NCBI RefSeq assembly: GCF_002179555.1
Contig: NZ_NHOU01000012.1
Coordinates: forward strand, 36,456 to 100,455
Origin: Salinicola salarius
GTDB lineage: Bacteria; Pseudomonadota; Gammaproteobacteria; Pseudomonadales; Halomonadaceae
DNA length: 64,000 nucleotides
Reading direction: 5' to 3'
Shown: in pieces, positions 33,501 through 43,600 of the stretch
How positions within the stretch are numbered: the stretch's first letter is position 1
How the letters are laid out: each line of letters begins with the position of its first letter
Notes under the pieces: generated by a model
Told to the model about the DNA's origin: nothing
Databases searched by the model: none
The model's input: only the letters and a program-made list of their open reading frames with translations
Translations under genes and position numbers: made by a program

Positions 33501-34282
33501 TCAACGCCAAACTCGACGAAGCCGAAAGTCATGGCGCCCAGGTGCAGGATCCGTTATGGGAGCCGCAGCCCTGGGAAATGCACGAGCAGCCGCCGGTGCT
33601 CGACAAGCTGCCGTACATCGTGGTGGTGATCGACGAATTCGCCGACATGTTCATGATCGTCGGCAAGAAGGTCGAAGAGCTGATCGCGCGCCTGGCCCAG
33701 AAGGCGCGTGCGGCCGGTATCCACCTGATTCTGGCCACCCAGCGGCCCTCGGTCGACGTGGTAACGGGGCTGATCAAGGCCAATATCCCGACGCGCATGG
33801 CGTTCCAGGTATCGTCCAAGATCGACTCGCGCACCATCCTCGATCAGGGCGGGGCCGAGAACCTGCTAGGCCACGGTGACATGCTCTACCTGCCGGCCGG
33901 TGCTGGCATGCCGCAGCGTGTCCACGGCGCCTTCGTCGATGACGACGAGGTGCATCGCATCGTCGAGGACTGGAAGCGTCGCGGCGAGCCCGAGTACATC
34001 GAGGAGATCCTGTCCGGCGGGGTATCCGCCGACGCCCTGGCCGGGCTCGAAGCCGACGGCGGCGACGGCGACGACGCCGAGCAGGATGCGCTCTACGACG
34101 AAGCCGTGCAATTCGTCACCGAGACACGCCGCGCCTCCATTTCCGCCGTCCAGCGTCGCTTCAAGATCGGCTACAACCGCGCCGCCCGACTGGTGGAAGC
34201 GATGGAGCAGGCCGGTGTCGTCTCCTCGATGGGCACCAATGGTTCGCGGGAGGTTCTCGCACCACCACCGGTCGGCCATTGA
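30560..34282 (+). CDS. ftsK: DNA translocase FtsK
   Basis: FtsK pumps chromosome ends through the septum and activates XerCD at dif. The ~1240-residue protein has four membrane helices in the first ~180 residues, then a very long Arg/Glu/Pro-rich linker (about 200-740), the RecA-like motor (Walker A TGSGKS in [14 protein letters not shown]; Walker [12 protein letters not shown]), and a C-terminal gamma winged helix ([20 protein letters not shown]) that reads KOPS DNA. TTG 30560 has GAGGGGG about nine bases upstream and begins a typical basic tail ([13 protein letters not shown]); ATG 30473 without a ribosome site is the alternative. Followed by a terminator. Confidence 0.95.
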   Translation: MSAKSSAKKSRRPSTQAQAKEQARHVIMRLQGVTREGAVILLLAICVFLLLALFSYTPTDPGWSHSGPDQSVSNWMGRIGAWLSDVLYSLFGASALWWPGMFGLGAWRLMRQTQVQIAWDPMALAVHTGGLVLLLMSTTTLGDLHFYNAASDLPNQAGGILGRGIAGSLGSLVGVRGTTLIAIAAFMCGFTLFSGMSWLTVMDELGSSLNRLFHWTKARAGERREARETRRLDKAEARSMAADDAAAADDAGAMDEEDAPRRSAWWARLLPWNRLPWNRAPDLEQWEDDDMAAERPVRREPAWESAVGAATDRVEPRDTSMWRHDGRTDIPWDVPARTPSAKRPEASYTARQQRDEAREPTLGRLPGEEPEVPQRTAPATRFGGEASARQPSSTESGPSRISATDDSTNAVAASSAISAAEAQGRPDAGEESGPESTPFRADVTRRRIPDAFQAPAGESSSVPPAPRGDIDERQHGEAFRHGEEFRYGEAFRHDEEPRIDDESRQPREPAPELAADEQRAVTNARESAQSEPGLSANDEDAPTQQWGIRAEREEPMADWRPVAASQADEPAADTEEPVIDIEGSARAPEEAFSTEPTDDQPRHSGINWREAEADGGEIPSEPIISSSPSPSPSSAHEPSRSVTERTPQRQEPCFDIADDDRTSVSGGDRSGNRGERGESVAAGLSTAPQPSPTPASAPPSEGRLATAAQARAAADDQPTLWTVEHLQSQRPVMDDMPEPSGDLPSIRLTTPADPEQPNYTPEQLADMADLLEMRLREYGVKAEVVETWPGPVITRFEIRPAAGVKVSKISNLAKDLARSLMVKSVRVVEIIPGKPTVGIEIPNPNRAMIRIRQVLDSDVYQNAESPVTLALGQDIGGKPVVANLNKMPHLLVAGTTGSGKSVGINTMLVSMLLKATPDEVRMIMVDPKMLELSVYDGIPHLLAPVVTDMKEAANALRWCVAEMERRYKLMAAMGVRNIAGFNAKLDEAESHGAQVQDPLWEPQPWEMHEQPPVLDKLPYIVVVIDEFADMFMIVGKKVEELIARLAQKARAAGIHLILATQRPSVDVVTGLIKANIPTRMAFQVSSKIDSRTILDQGGAENLLGHGDMLYLPAGAGMPQRVHGAFVDDDEVHRIVEDWKRRGEPEYIEEILSGGVSADALAGLEADGGDGDDAEQDALYDEAVQFVTETRRASISAVQRRFKIGYNRAARLVEAMEQAGVVSSMGTNGSREVLAPPPVGH
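31982..32053 (+). repeat. Four in-frame 18-base repeats in the ftsK linker
   Basis: Units at 31982, 32000, 32018 and 32036 encode [18 protein letters not shown] and HDEEPR. They keep the reading frame of ftsK. Confidence 0.9.
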
Positions 34283-34292
34283 TCGAGAGCTG

Positions 34293-34329
34293 ACGGCCAT
34301 AGGGTGAGGTAAAACCCTATGGCCGTTTT
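34293..34329 (+). terminator. Rho-independent terminator of ftsK
   Basis: ACGGCCATAGGGT (34293-34305) pairs with ACCCTATGGCCGT (34314-34326), followed by TTTG, 10 bases after the stop. Confidence 0.92.
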
Positions 34330-34437
34330 GCTGTCTCAGCAATGACCACGATCATTTCACGTCATTACCACAATGATTCCACGCCATTGATCCAAGATCG
34401 TCGATGAAAGTCCGACGATTCACGATAAGGAATGCCC

Positions 34438-35094
34438 ATGCGCAAGATGAAGAGGTTGGCTGTCGCCGGATCGCTGTTGCTGGCACCGGTGCTGATGACG
34501 CAGACCGCGCTGGCCGACCAGGCCTCTGCCGATCGCCTGACTCATCTGCTGGAGCCGCTGAAGACCTACTCTGCGGATTTCGAACAGCAGATCCTGGATG
34601 CCTCGGGTTCGAGCCTGCAGGACACCAGCGGGCACATGTGGTTGTCGCGTCCCGGACATTTCCGCTGGGAAGTGAACGAACCGTATCGCCAGCTGGTGGT
34701 CTCCGACGGCAACGAAGTCTCGCTCTACGACCCGGATCTCGAGCAGGTCACCATTCAGCCGCTGGATGATCGCGTTACGCATACGCCCGCGCTGCTGCTC
34801 TCCGGAAGCGCTTCGGAGCTCTCCGACAATTATGACGTGTCGCGTCAGCAACAGGGCGCCAGCGAGACCTTTACCCTGGTTCCTCAGGCCAACGATACCC
34901 TGTTCGAGCAGCTCAAGCTGACCTTCTACAGCGAGAAGCTCGATGCGTTGCAGATGACCGACAGCACCGGCCAGCGCACGGCCATCGACTTCGATAACGC
35001 GCAGATCAATATCGATATCGACCCCGGCCAGTTCCAGTTCCAGGCGCCCGAAGGTGCCGACGTGATCCGCGAGCAGGCCCCCGCGACGCCGTAA
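34438..35094 (+). CDS. lolA: Outer-membrane lipoprotein carrier protein LolA
   Basis: The periplasmic shuttle that carries lipoproteins from LolCDE to LolB. It is 218 residues with a signal peptide (MRKMKRLAVAGSLLLAPVLM, cleavage near ALA-DQ). TYSADFEQQILDASGSSLQD, SRPGHFRWEVNEPYRQLVVS and GNEVSLYDPDLEQVTIQP match LolA. AAGGA at 34427-34431 abuts the first ATG (34432) but is six bases from ATG 34438, which fixes the start. It lies downstream of ftsK as in E. coli. Confidence 0.95.
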   Translation: MRKMKRLAVAGSLLLAPVLMTQTALADQASADRLTHLLEPLKTYSADFEQQILDASGSSLQDTSGHMWLSRPGHFRWEVNEPYRQLVVSDGNEVSLYDPDLEQVTIQPLDDRVTHTPALLLSGSASELSDNYDVSRQQQGASETFTLVPQANDTLFEQLKLTFYSEKLDALQMTDSTGQRTAIDFDNAQINIDIDPGQFQFQAPEGADVIREQAPATP

Positions 35095-35116
35095 CCCTCT
35101 CGCTTTTCGGTCGACT

Positions 35117-35147
35117 CGCCCCCGTCGTGTTCGTCACGGCGGGGGCG
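35117..35147. terminator. Hairpin between convergent lolA and rarA
   Basis: CGCCCCCGTCGTG pairs with CACGGCGGGGGCG (one G-U pair), loop TTCGT. No clear T-run follows on the plus strand. Confidence 0.5.
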
Positions 35148-35188
35148 AATGCGTTTCAGGAAGCAGGCTGCCGGGGCGGGTTCGCCGG

Positions 35189-36541
35189 TCAGGACTCGTT
35201 GTCCGCCTCCCGATCCAGTTCGGCACGCCATGTCTGCATCTGCTGGAAGCGCTTTTCCTGACCGTAGTCGCTGGGGTCGTAGAAACGTGCGCGGGGCAGG
35301 TTCGGCGGCCAGCAGTCATGTTCGGTGCCGGCGGGGTAACCATTGGGTTCGTTGTGGGCATATCGATAGCCGTCGCCGTAGCCCAGTGACGACATCAATT
35401 TAGTGGGCGCGTTGCGCAGGTAGACCGGCACTTCCAGGTCGGGATGCGCGGCGACGAACGCCTTGGCCTGGCTCCAGGCCTGGTCGATCCGATTGCTCTT
35501 GGGGGCGATCGCCAGGTGGATCGCGGCATGGGCGATGGCGCGCTGCCCTTCGTAGTCGCCCAGGCGCAGATAGGCATCCCACGCCGCCATGACCAGCGGC
35601 AGCGCGCGCGGGTCGGCGTTGCCCACGTCTTCCGAAGCAATCGCGGCCAGGCGCCGGACGATGTCCAGCGGATCGCCGCCGCCACTGATGAACTGGGCGA
35701 TATACAGCAGGGCCGAGTCGGGGCGTGAAGAGCGCACCGACTTGTGAACGGCCGAGAGCAGGTCGTAGTAGTGCTCCCCCTGCTTGTCGAAGGCGGCGCC
35801 CTGATGGCCGATCACTTCGATCACGGCATCCCGATCGAGATGTTCGCCATGCTCGTCGGTCTTGGCGAAATCGCAAGCGGTTTCCAGCAGGCCCAGGGCG
35901 CGGCGGGCATCTCCGGACGCTGCGCGGGCGAGAATCGACAGCGTCTCGTCGCTGGCGCGGATATTGCGCACCCCCAGCCCCAGCGGTTCGTTGCCGAGCG
36001 CGCGCTTGAGCACCGTGATCAGTTCGCTTTCGTCGAGTGTCTTCAATACGTAGACCCGGGCTCGCGACAGCAGCGCCGAATTGACCTCGAACGACGGATT
36101 CTCGGTAGTGGCGCCGATCAGCGTGAGCAGGCCGGATTCGACATGGGGCAGCAGGGCGTCCTGCTGGCTCTTGTTGAGACGGTGGATCTCGTCGAGAAAG
36201 AGCAGGGTCTGCCGCTCGCGCATCTGGCCGTCCCGAGCCCGCTCGACCGCCGCGCGGATGTCCTTGACGCCTGCCATGACGGCAGACAGCTGCTCCAGCC
36301 GGGCGCCGGAGGCTTCCGCCAGGATTTCGGCCAGCGTCGTCTTGCCGACACCCGGCGGCCCCCACAGGATCATCGAGCGCACACTGGCGGTTTCCGCCAT
36401 GCGCCGCAGCGGCTTGCCGGGGCCGACCAGGGCCTGCTGCCCGATGTAGTCCTCCAGCCGGCGCGGCCGCATGCGGTAGGCGAGAGGGGCGTTGTCGGTG
36501 CGGGAGTCACCTCGAGAGGCGTCGTCGGCAAAAAGGTCCAT
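35189..36541 (-). CDS. rarA: Replication-associated recombination protein RarA (MgsA)
   Basis: A 450-residue AAA+ ATPase of the clamp-loader clade that acts at stalled forks. Walker A is [11 protein letters not shown], Walker [21 protein letters not shown], sensor 1 [13 protein letters not shown]. The C-terminal tetramerisation domain contains [20 protein letters not shown] and the tail has [19 protein letters not shown]. In E. coli it follows ftsK-lolA on the same strand; here it is inverted and converges on lolA. Confidence 0.96.
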   Translation of the reverse strand: MDLFADDASRGDSRTDNAPLAYRMRPRRLEDYIGQQALVGPGKPLRRMAETASVRSMILWGPPGVGKTTLAEILAEASGARLEQLSAVMAGVKDIRAAVERARDGQMRERQTLLFLDEIHRLNKSQQDALLPHVESGLLTLIGATTENPSFEVNSALLSRARVYVLKTLDESELITVLKRALGNEPLGLGVRNIRASDETLSILARAASGDARRALGLLETACDFAKTDEHGEHLDRDAVIEVIGHQGAAFDKQGEHYYDLLSAVHKSVRSSRPDSALLYIAQFISGGGDPLDIVRRLAAIASEDVGNADPRALPLVMAAWDAYLRLGDYEGQRAIAHAAIHLAIAPKSNRIDQAWSQAKAFVAAHPDLEVPVYLRNAPTKLMSSLGYGDGYRYAHNEPNGYPAGTEHDCWPPNLPRARFYDPSDYGQEKRFQQMQTWRAELDREADNES

Positions 36542-36848
36542 GGCATCTTCCAGGCTGGCTGACGGCAGCGAAACGGTACATTTCGCTACAGCGATTCAGA
36601 CGTTAGGCGTAGAGCGTTTATCGTAAAAACCGCTAGGGTATGAAATTCTAGCGTGTGACTGGAGGCAGACCCAATCGATCGTCGACAGGAAGGCTATCCG
36701 AGACTCGTCTACCTAGGCCGGCGTTGCCCGTCGCGCCGCGACAGGGCGAGGATCACGAGTTCCAGCGCCAACTCTTGAGACAGGCGCTACACTAGGCTGA
36801 CAAACGCGGCGTTACCCGACATCGCGCTTCACGGACAGGAGACTCACC
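36542..36848. other. Divergent intergenic region, rarA / hemerythrin-like gene
   Basis: About 307 bases with no open frame of note and lower GC at 36600-36660. It must hold both promoters; I see no convincing operator, RNA gene or repeat. Confidence 0.5.
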
Positions 36849-37397
36849 ATGCCCATGCTGACTCAATTGCGTCAGGACCATGCCAACATGGCGCGCCTGC
36901 TGCATGTGTTGCAACTCAAGCACAAGACGCTGGCCGACGGTGAACGGCCCGATTTTCGGCTGATCCGAGAAGTCGTGGATTATATCCTCGACTACATGAG
37001 CGGGTTCACGATTCCGCTGGAGCGAATCTGCAGCGATCGACTGGTGGCCCGGGAATCCGGGATCAACGCGCTGACCGAGCGCTTGGCTGGCGATTATCAG
37101 CACCTTCACCAGCAATTGATGCGGCTCTCCCGGGACATCGACATGATCCTCATGGACGGGGTGATGCCGATGGACAAGTTCGCCGACGATCTCAAGTCTT
37201 ATCTCGAAGCGCATCGGGCCTACCTGCGAGCCGAACGTGAAGAGCTGTTCCCGCTGATCCGGGAGCATTTCGACGAAGACGATCTGGCACGGCTGGCCGC
37301 CGAGCTGCCTGCTCAGGCCGGCGCCGAACTGGCGCGGTTGCAGGAGGCCTACCCGGAGCTGTACACCGAGTTTCGCGAGGCACCCTCGCCGGTGTAG
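36849..37397 (+). CDS. Hemerythrin-like four-helix protein with reduced metal ligands
   Basis: A 182-residue helical protein of the hemerythrin/HHE family: it begins LTQLRQDHANMARLLHVLQ, with His11 retained, and ends its core with LRAEREELFPLIREHF. In typical relatives helix 2 carries HHPKED; here the aligned segment is FTIPLERI (residues 53-60), so both His are Thr54 and Ile55, while Glu58 remains. The helix-4 His before the E..E motif appears as Tyr125. Iron binding is therefore doubtful. AGGAGA seven bases before the ATG supports the start. Function unknown; family members act in oxygen or NO sensing or iron-centre repair. Confidence 0.75.
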   Translation: MPMLTQLRQDHANMARLLHVLQLKHKTLADGERPDFRLIREVVDYILDYMSGFTIPLERICSDRLVARESGINALTERLAGDYQHLHQQLMRLSRDIDMILMDGVMPMDKFADDLKSYLEAHRAYLRAEREELFPLIREHFDEDDLARLAAELPAQAGAELARLQEAYPELYTEFREAPSPV

Positions 37398-37529
37398 CCT
37401 CGGGGCTGTCCAACTCCCGCCGGTTTTCCATCCTGCCCGCTCTGCCTTTGCCCACGATGACGATCGCCACTGCGCGATCGTCGTCGCTTGCGTAGAATGA
37501 TCCCCCTGAAAACAGTGGCAGGGGACAAG

Positions 37530-38429
37530 ATGGATCGGCTGCAAGCGATGCAGGTTTTCCGTGCGGTGATCGAGGCCGGCAGCTTCGCTGGCGGTGCCCG
37601 GCGCCTGGGTGTTTCCAATGCCATGGTCAGCAAGCAGGTCTCGCGGCTCGAGGAGACTCTCGGCGTGCGTCTGCTGGTACGTACCACACGCCGTCTGCAA
37701 TTGACTGCGGAAGGGGAGCGCTACCTGACGACGGCGACTCGCCTGCTCGACGAGCTGCAGGAGCTGGAGGCGGGAATCGGAGAGCAGCGCGGCGAGGTAC
37801 GTGGCCGACTGAGACTTTCGGCGCCGGTGGACTTCGGTGCCCGCTCGCTGATGCCGGCGCTGCAGGCTTTCGAGGCGGCGCATCCCGCGGTGTCGCTGGA
37901 TCTGGTGCTGGAAGACAGGCGCGTCGACCCGCTGGCCGAGGATTTCGATCTGGTCGTGCGTATCGGCGAACTGGAGGATTCCGGTCTGATCGCCCGCCCG
38001 CTGATGCGGATGCCGTTGCACCTATACGCGTCGCCGGCCTATCTCCACCGTCACGGGACGCCGCGGCACCCACGCGATCTCAAGGATCATCGGTGCCTGC
38101 ACTACACCTTGTCGCGGCATGGACTCTACTGGCCATTCTGGGTCGATGGTGAGGTCTATCGCTGGCGGTTGCAGCCGGCGTTTTCCTGCAACAACGGTCG
38201 GGCGCTGGTGGAAGCCGCGGTGATGGGCATGGGGTTGACGTTGAAGCCGGCCTCCCTGGCGGCGCCGGAAGAGAAAGCCGGCCAACTGGTTCGCGTGCTC
38301 GAGGCGTTCGAGATGCCGCCGCTCGATGTGCACCTGCTGTATGCCGAGCGTGACTACATGCCGGCCCGGTTGCGGGCGCTGATCGATGCCTTGCTCGACT
38401 ACTTCGGAGAGGGTCAGCGGTATGATTGA
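37530..38429 (+). CDS. LysR-family transcriptional regulator
   Basis: A 299-residue regulator. The N-terminal winged helix-turn-helix reads MDRLQAMQVFRAVIEAGSFA, GVSNAMVSKQVSRLEETLGV, then a periplasmic-binding-like effector domain from about residue 90 (RLRLSAPVDFGARSLMPALQ). It belongs to the large CrgA/AaeR-like subgroup by its RTTRRLQLTAEGERYL block. AGGGGA lies six bases before ATG 37530. The 3' end overlaps murI by 8 bases. Targets and effector are not evident; the divergent partner usual for LysR proteins is absent. Confidence 0.92.
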   Translation: MDRLQAMQVFRAVIEAGSFAGGARRLGVSNAMVSKQVSRLEETLGVRLLVRTTRRLQLTAEGERYLTTATRLLDELQELEAGIGEQRGEVRGRLRLSAPVDFGARSLMPALQAFEAAHPAVSLDLVLEDRRVDPLAEDFDLVVRIGELEDSGLIARPLMRMPLHLYASPAYLHRHGTPRHPRDLKDHRCLHYTLSRHGLYWPFWVDGEVYRWRLQPAFSCNNGRALVEAAVMGMGLTLKPASLAAPEEKAGQLVRVLEAFEMPPLDVHLLYAERDYMPARLRALIDALLDYFGEGQRYD

Positions 38430-39279
38430 TGCGCTGATTTTCGACTCGGGCGTCGGTGGCCTCTCGGTCAGTGCCGCAATTCGGCGGCGGATGCCGTGGC
38501 TTCCGTTGGGCTACGTCTGTGACAACGCCGCATTGCCTTACGGCACCAAGGATGACGCCTGGCTGGTGGCACGAATCGTCGCCGTGTGCGAAAGCGCCTG
38601 CCGACAAGCTCGCCCCCGCGCACTGGTGATCGCGTGCAATACCGCCAGCACCCTGGCGCTGGAGGCGCTGAGGGCGCGGCTGTCGATACCGGTCATCGGT
38701 ACGGTCCCGGCGATCAAGCCGGCGGCCGAGACGACGCGAAGCCGCACGATCGGCGTGCTCGCCACCCGCGCCACCGTCCGCCGCCCTTATCTGGATCGAC
38801 TGATCGACGACCATGCGCGGGGCTGTCGTGTCATACGGGTGGCGGCGGACGCGCTGGTCATCGAAGCCGAACGTCTGCTCAAGGGGCAGGCGGTCGATCC
38901 AGCCAGGGTTCGCGAGGCCATCGCACCGCTCAGGGCAGCGGAGGAGATCGATGCCGTCGTGCTGGGCTGCACCCATTTCCCCCTGCTGCACGATTATCTC
39001 GAGCCCTTGCTGCCGTCAGGCGTTCATTGGATCGATTCCGGGGCGGCCATTGCCAGGCGTCTCGAGTCCGTGCTCTGGGGCGACTCGGCGCCGGCTGACC
39101 GACCGGCGTTGGCCGCTGCAGCCGAGGCGGAAGAGCGCGCCATCCCTTCGCCGGATACCAACAGTTGGGCAACGGCCGCCTCGGCGCCGGGATTGGCATC
39201 GGCGCTGATGCGTTTCGGTTATGCGCCGCCCGCGATGCTCGAGATCGCCTCGCCAGCCGTTGCCGTCCACGTTTCATGA
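38422..39279 (+). CDS. murI: Glutamate racemase
   Basis: MurI makes D-glutamate for peptidoglycan. DSGVGGLSV, VCDNAALPYGTK, VIACNTASTLAL (first catalytic Cys) and VVLGCTHFPLLHDYL (second catalytic Cys) are all present in 285 residues. ATG 38422 has GAGAGGG about nine bases upstream and overlaps the end of the LysR gene, suggesting co-translation. Confidence 0.95.
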   Translation: MIDALIFDSGVGGLSVSAAIRRRMPWLPLGYVCDNAALPYGTKDDAWLVARIVAVCESACRQARPRALVIACNTASTLALEALRARLSIPVIGTVPAIKPAAETTRSRTIGVLATRATVRRPYLDRLIDDHARGCRVIRVAADALVIEAERLLKGQAVDPARVREAIAPLRAAEEIDAVVLGCTHFPLLHDYLEPLLPSGVHWIDSGAAIARRLESVLWGDSAPADRPALAAAAEAEERAIPSPDTNSWATAASAPGLASALMRFGYAPPAMLEIASPAVAVHVS

Positions 39280-39313
39280 GCCATTGCGCTATTTCTGCTT
39301 GAGGATTTCTGGT

Positions 39314-40438
39314 TTGGTGATTTTCGATATCGACCCTTCCCGCTACGACGCTCAGCTCGAGGCCAAGCGTGAGCGCATCGAGCGGCAGTTCGCCCGCTTC
39401 TCGCCACCGCCGCTGGAGGTGTTCGCGTCGCCGCCGTCGCACTACCGCATGCGCGCCGAATTCCGGATCTGGCATGAGGGCGACGATCTCTACTACGCGA
39501 TGTTCGAGCCCGATCCGGAGGCGCCGCGTCATCGGGGCCGGGTCGCGCAGCGTGTCGTCCGGGTCGACCGCTTTCCGGTCGCCAGCGAGCGCATCAACGA
39601 ACTGATGCCGCAGCTGCTGGACGCGATTCGCGACGAGCCATTGATGCGGCGCAAGCTGTTCCAGATCGAGTTCCTCACCACCCTGAGCGGCGAGGCGCTG
39701 GTCACGATGATCTATCACAAGCCGCTGAACGATGAGTGGGAGGCACGCGCTCGCGAGCTTCAGGCGCAGCTCGGTGTGTCGCTGATCGGGCGCTCCCGCA
39801 AACAGCGGCTGGTATTGGATCGCGATCACGTCTGGGAACGGCTCGAAGTGGATGGCCAAGAACTTCGCTATCAGCAGGTCGAGAACAGCTTCACCCAGCC
39901 CAACGCCGAGATCTGCCGCTCGATGCTGCACTGGGCGCGCGATGTGACGTCCGAAAGCCAGGGGGATCTGGTCGAACTCTACTGCGGCAACGGCAATTTC
40001 ACGGTGGCGCTGGCGGAGAATTTCCGCCGCGTGGTCGCCACCGAAATCTCCCGAACATCGGTCGCCTCCGCGCAGGCCAATCTCGAAGCCAACGACATCG
40101 ACAACGTGCACGTGGCGCGAATGTCGGCCGAGGAGTTCGCTCAGGCACTGGCGGGGGAAAAGCAGGGGCGTCGCGTCGCGGCCATGCAACTCGATGAATG
40201 CGACTTCTCCACCGTGCTGGTGGACCCGCCCCGGGCCGGGCTGGATGCCGAGAGTTGCGCGCCGCTGATGCGCTATCCGCGCATCGTTTATATTTCGTGC
40301 AACCCCGACACCTTGGCCGTCAATCTGGAACAGCTGAGCCAGACCCACCGGGTGGTTCGCATGGCGCTGTTTGACCAATTCCCCTGGACGGACCACTGTG
40401 AGTGCGGGGTTTTGCTGGAACGCCTGCCGGCAGCGTGA
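39314..40438 (+). CDS. trmA: tRNA (uracil-5-)-methyltransferase TrmA
   Basis: TrmA makes m5U54 in the T-loop of tRNA. SHYRMRAEFRIWHEGDDLYY, QVENSFTQPNAEI, GDLVELYCGNGNFTVALAEN (SAM site), DPPRAGLD and the catalytic Cys block ISCNPDTLAVNLEQL are diagnostic. The frame is open from 39221, but that part overlaps murI. GAGGA at 39301-39305 points to TTG 39314 (8 bases) or GTG 39317 (11 bases). About 374 residues (E. coli 366). Confidence 0.95.
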   Translation: MVIFDIDPSRYDAQLEAKRERIERQFARFSPPPLEVFASPPSHYRMRAEFRIWHEGDDLYYAMFEPDPEAPRHRGRVAQRVVRVDRFPVASERINELMPQLLDAIRDEPLMRRKLFQIEFLTTLSGEALVTMIYHKPLNDEWEARARELQAQLGVSLIGRSRKQRLVLDRDHVWERLEVDGQELRYQQVENSFTQPNAEICRSMLHWARDVTSESQGDLVELYCGNGNFTVALAENFRRVVATEISRTSVASAQANLEANDIDNVHVARMSAEEFAQALAGEKQGRRVAAMQLDECDFSTVLVDPPRAGLDAESCAPLMRYPRIVYISCNPDTLAVNLEQLSQTHRVVRMALFDQFPWTDHCECGVLLERLPAA

Positions 40439-40644
40439 TTTTGGGCACCGTTCGCCAGTGACATGGCTGTAACGGCGAGCGTTGTCAACTGCCGGCGAGC
40501 GCATGCAGTGCCGCCGATGATGCATAACCGACATGCGTCATGACGAAGCTTCACTTGTGTAGGGCGCCATGCGGCGCTGGCGTAAGCTTCCAGCCTATTG
40601 AATGTGGCCGCCATGTTGACGGTCGATGCCAGCCGAGGTGATAG

Positions 40645-43600
40645 ATGCAACACGTCGCGATCGAGGGAAAAACGGAATTCCTGGAACAGCTGCAGGAAAA
40701 GCTTTCCAAGCGTCTCCCCGAGGATAAGGTCAAGCGGATAACGGCGTTCGCCGAAGATCTCTACGCTACCGCGCCGTTCGAAGAGGCCGCGGATCGACAG
40801 CTGGACGATATCTACGGCGCGACATTGGCGGCATGGCATTTCATGCGCACCTTCGATCCCGACGAAGCCAAGGTGCGCGTTTTCAACCCCAACTTCGAAA
40901 CCCATGGCTGGCAGTCTCCGCATACGGTGGTCGCCGTTCTGCATCAGGACATGCCGTTTCTGGTCGATTCGGTCCGCATGGAGCTCAATCGCCGTGGCCT
41001 GACCCTGCATGCGATCCACAACGCCGTGCTGGCGGTCGAGCGCGATGCCCGCCATCACGCCACGCGGATTACCGGGACTCGCGCCCAGCAGGCGCCGGAA
41101 GCGCGCGAGTCGATCATTCTGATCGAGGTGGATCGTCATACCGATGGCGAGACGCTGTCCGACCTCGAGCAGGGCTTGCGGGACGTGTTGCTCGACGTGC
41201 GCACTGCCGTGGCCGATTTCGACCCGATGTGCGACAAGGTTCGCGACGTCATCGAAGCGCTGGAGAGCCAGCAGGCGGGCGGCGTCACGGCGGCGGATCG
41301 CAAAGAGACCGTGGCCTTTCTCAAGTGGCTGCTGGACGAGCATTTCACGTTTCTCGGTTACGCCGAAAGCCGCTTCGCCGGTAGCGGCAAGAACGTTCAC
41401 AGCGAGCGGGTGGAGGGCAGTGCGCTCGGCGTGCTGAAGCTGGATCAACCGCGCTATCAGGAGCCCGTGCGATTCGAGAAGGACGAAGAGTCCGCGCTGC
41501 TGCATTTCGCCAAGAGCGCCTACCATGCGCGCGTGCATCGACCTACCTATCCCGACTACATCGCCATTACGCGTTACGACGACAAGGGCAAGGCGATCGG
41601 CGAATGGCGCTTCTTCGGCCTGTTTACCTCGCTGGTCTACAACGAGTCGCCGCGCACCGTGCCGATCCTGCGGCGCAAGGTTCAGGCGGTGATCGACGCC
41701 GCCGGGGTCAATCCGAAAGGGCACAACGGCAAGCTGCTGCTGCAGGTGCTCGAAGTGCACCCGCGGGACGATCTCTTCCAGAGCTCCACCGAAGAGCTCA
41801 GCCGGACCGCGTTCGGCATTCTCAACATCCGCGAGCGTCGCCGGGTGCGCCTGTTCATCCGCGAGGACCGCGCCGGGCAGTTCTACTCCTGCCTGGTGTT
41901 CGTGCCGCGGGATATCTTCTCGACGGATCTGCGCCTGCGCATCCAGAAATTGCTGTGCGAAGAGCTCGACGCGACCTTCGCCGACTTCAACCCGTATCTG
42001 TCCGAGTCGATCCTGGCGCGTATCCAGTTCACGCTGCGCTTCAACGGCGACAAGCCAGTGAACTTCGACAGCCGCGCGCTGGAGAAGAAGGTCATCAATC
42101 TGGCGCGCAACTGGCGCGAGGACCTGCATACGGCGCTGATCGAAAGTTTCGGCGAGGAAGCGGGCAATCGCCGGGCCCAGGCCTTCCGCGATGCCTTCCC
42201 CAGCAGCTACCGGGACGACTTCTCGGCGCGTACCGCCGCCAACGACATTCGCCATCTCGAAGCGCTCGATGACGGCGCGCCGATCGGTGTCAGTCTCTAT
42301 CATCTGGCGGAGAGCGCCGCGGAGAGCGTCAATCTCAAGCTCTACCACCAGGACACGCCGATCCCGCTCTCCGACATGCTGCCGGTGCTCGAGAATCTGG
42401 GACTGCGCGTCATCAGCGAGCGGCCCTACCGTATCGCGAGCGGGCAGCAGACCTACTGGATTCATGATTTCACCTTCGAATATCACGGCGTGGGCGAGAT
42501 CGATCTGGGCGACATGCGCAGCAATTTCATCGATGCCTTCACCAAGATCTGGGTGGGTGATGCGGAGAACGACAGCTACAACCGCCTGATCATCGGCGCC
42601 GATCTGGATTGGCGTCAGGTGGCGGTACTGCGGGCGTATGCGCGCTACATGAAGCAGCTGCGCATCGGGCTTTCGCAGGCTTACATCGCCAATACCCTGG
42701 CGGCCCATGCCGATATCACCCGGGGGCTCTCGCGGCTGTTCACGCTGCGTTTCTCGCCGGAGAGCGGCAAGCGCGATGAGCAGTGTCAGCAATGCATCGA
42801 CGAGCTCAATGCGATGCTCGATCAGGTCGCGAGCCTCAACGATGATCTGTTGCTGCGCCGCTATGTCGATCTGATCCAGGCGACCGTTCGCACCAACTAT
42901 TTCCAGCCGCGCGAGGATGGCAGCGTCAAGGAGTACATCTCGTTCAAGCTGGAGCCCAGCAAGGTGCCGGGCATGCCCAAGCCGCGGCCAATGTTCGAGG
43001 TCTTCGTCTATTCGCCACGGATGGAAGGCGTTCACCTGCGCGGCGGCAAGGTGGCCCGTGGCGGCCTGCGCTGGTCGGACCGCAACGAGGACTTCCGCAC
43101 CGAGATCCTGGGCTTGATGAAGGCGCAGCAGGTCAAGAACTCGGTCATCGTTCCGGTCGGGGCCAAGGGTGGCTTCATCTGCAAGCGGATGCCGGAAAAC
43201 GCCGATCGAGACGCGATCCAGGCCGAGGGGATCGAGTGCTACCGCACCCTGATCCGCGGCCTGTTGGACATCACCGACAATCTCGACGGCACCACCGTCG
43301 TGCCGCCGCGCTCGGTCGTGCGCCACGATCCGGACGATCCGTACCTGGTGGTCGCCGCCGACAAGGGCACGGCAACCTTCTCCGACTACGCCAACGCGAT
43401 CTCGATCGAATACGACTTCTGGCTGCGGGATGCCTTCGCCTCCGGCGGCGCCCAGGGCTATGACCACAAGGGCATGGCGATCACCGCCCGTGGTGCCTGG
43501 GAGTCGGTCAAGCGCCACTTCCGGGAGATGGGGTTGAATACCCAGAAGGACACGTTCAGCGTGCTGGGTATCGGTGACATGGCCGGCGATGTCTTCGGCA

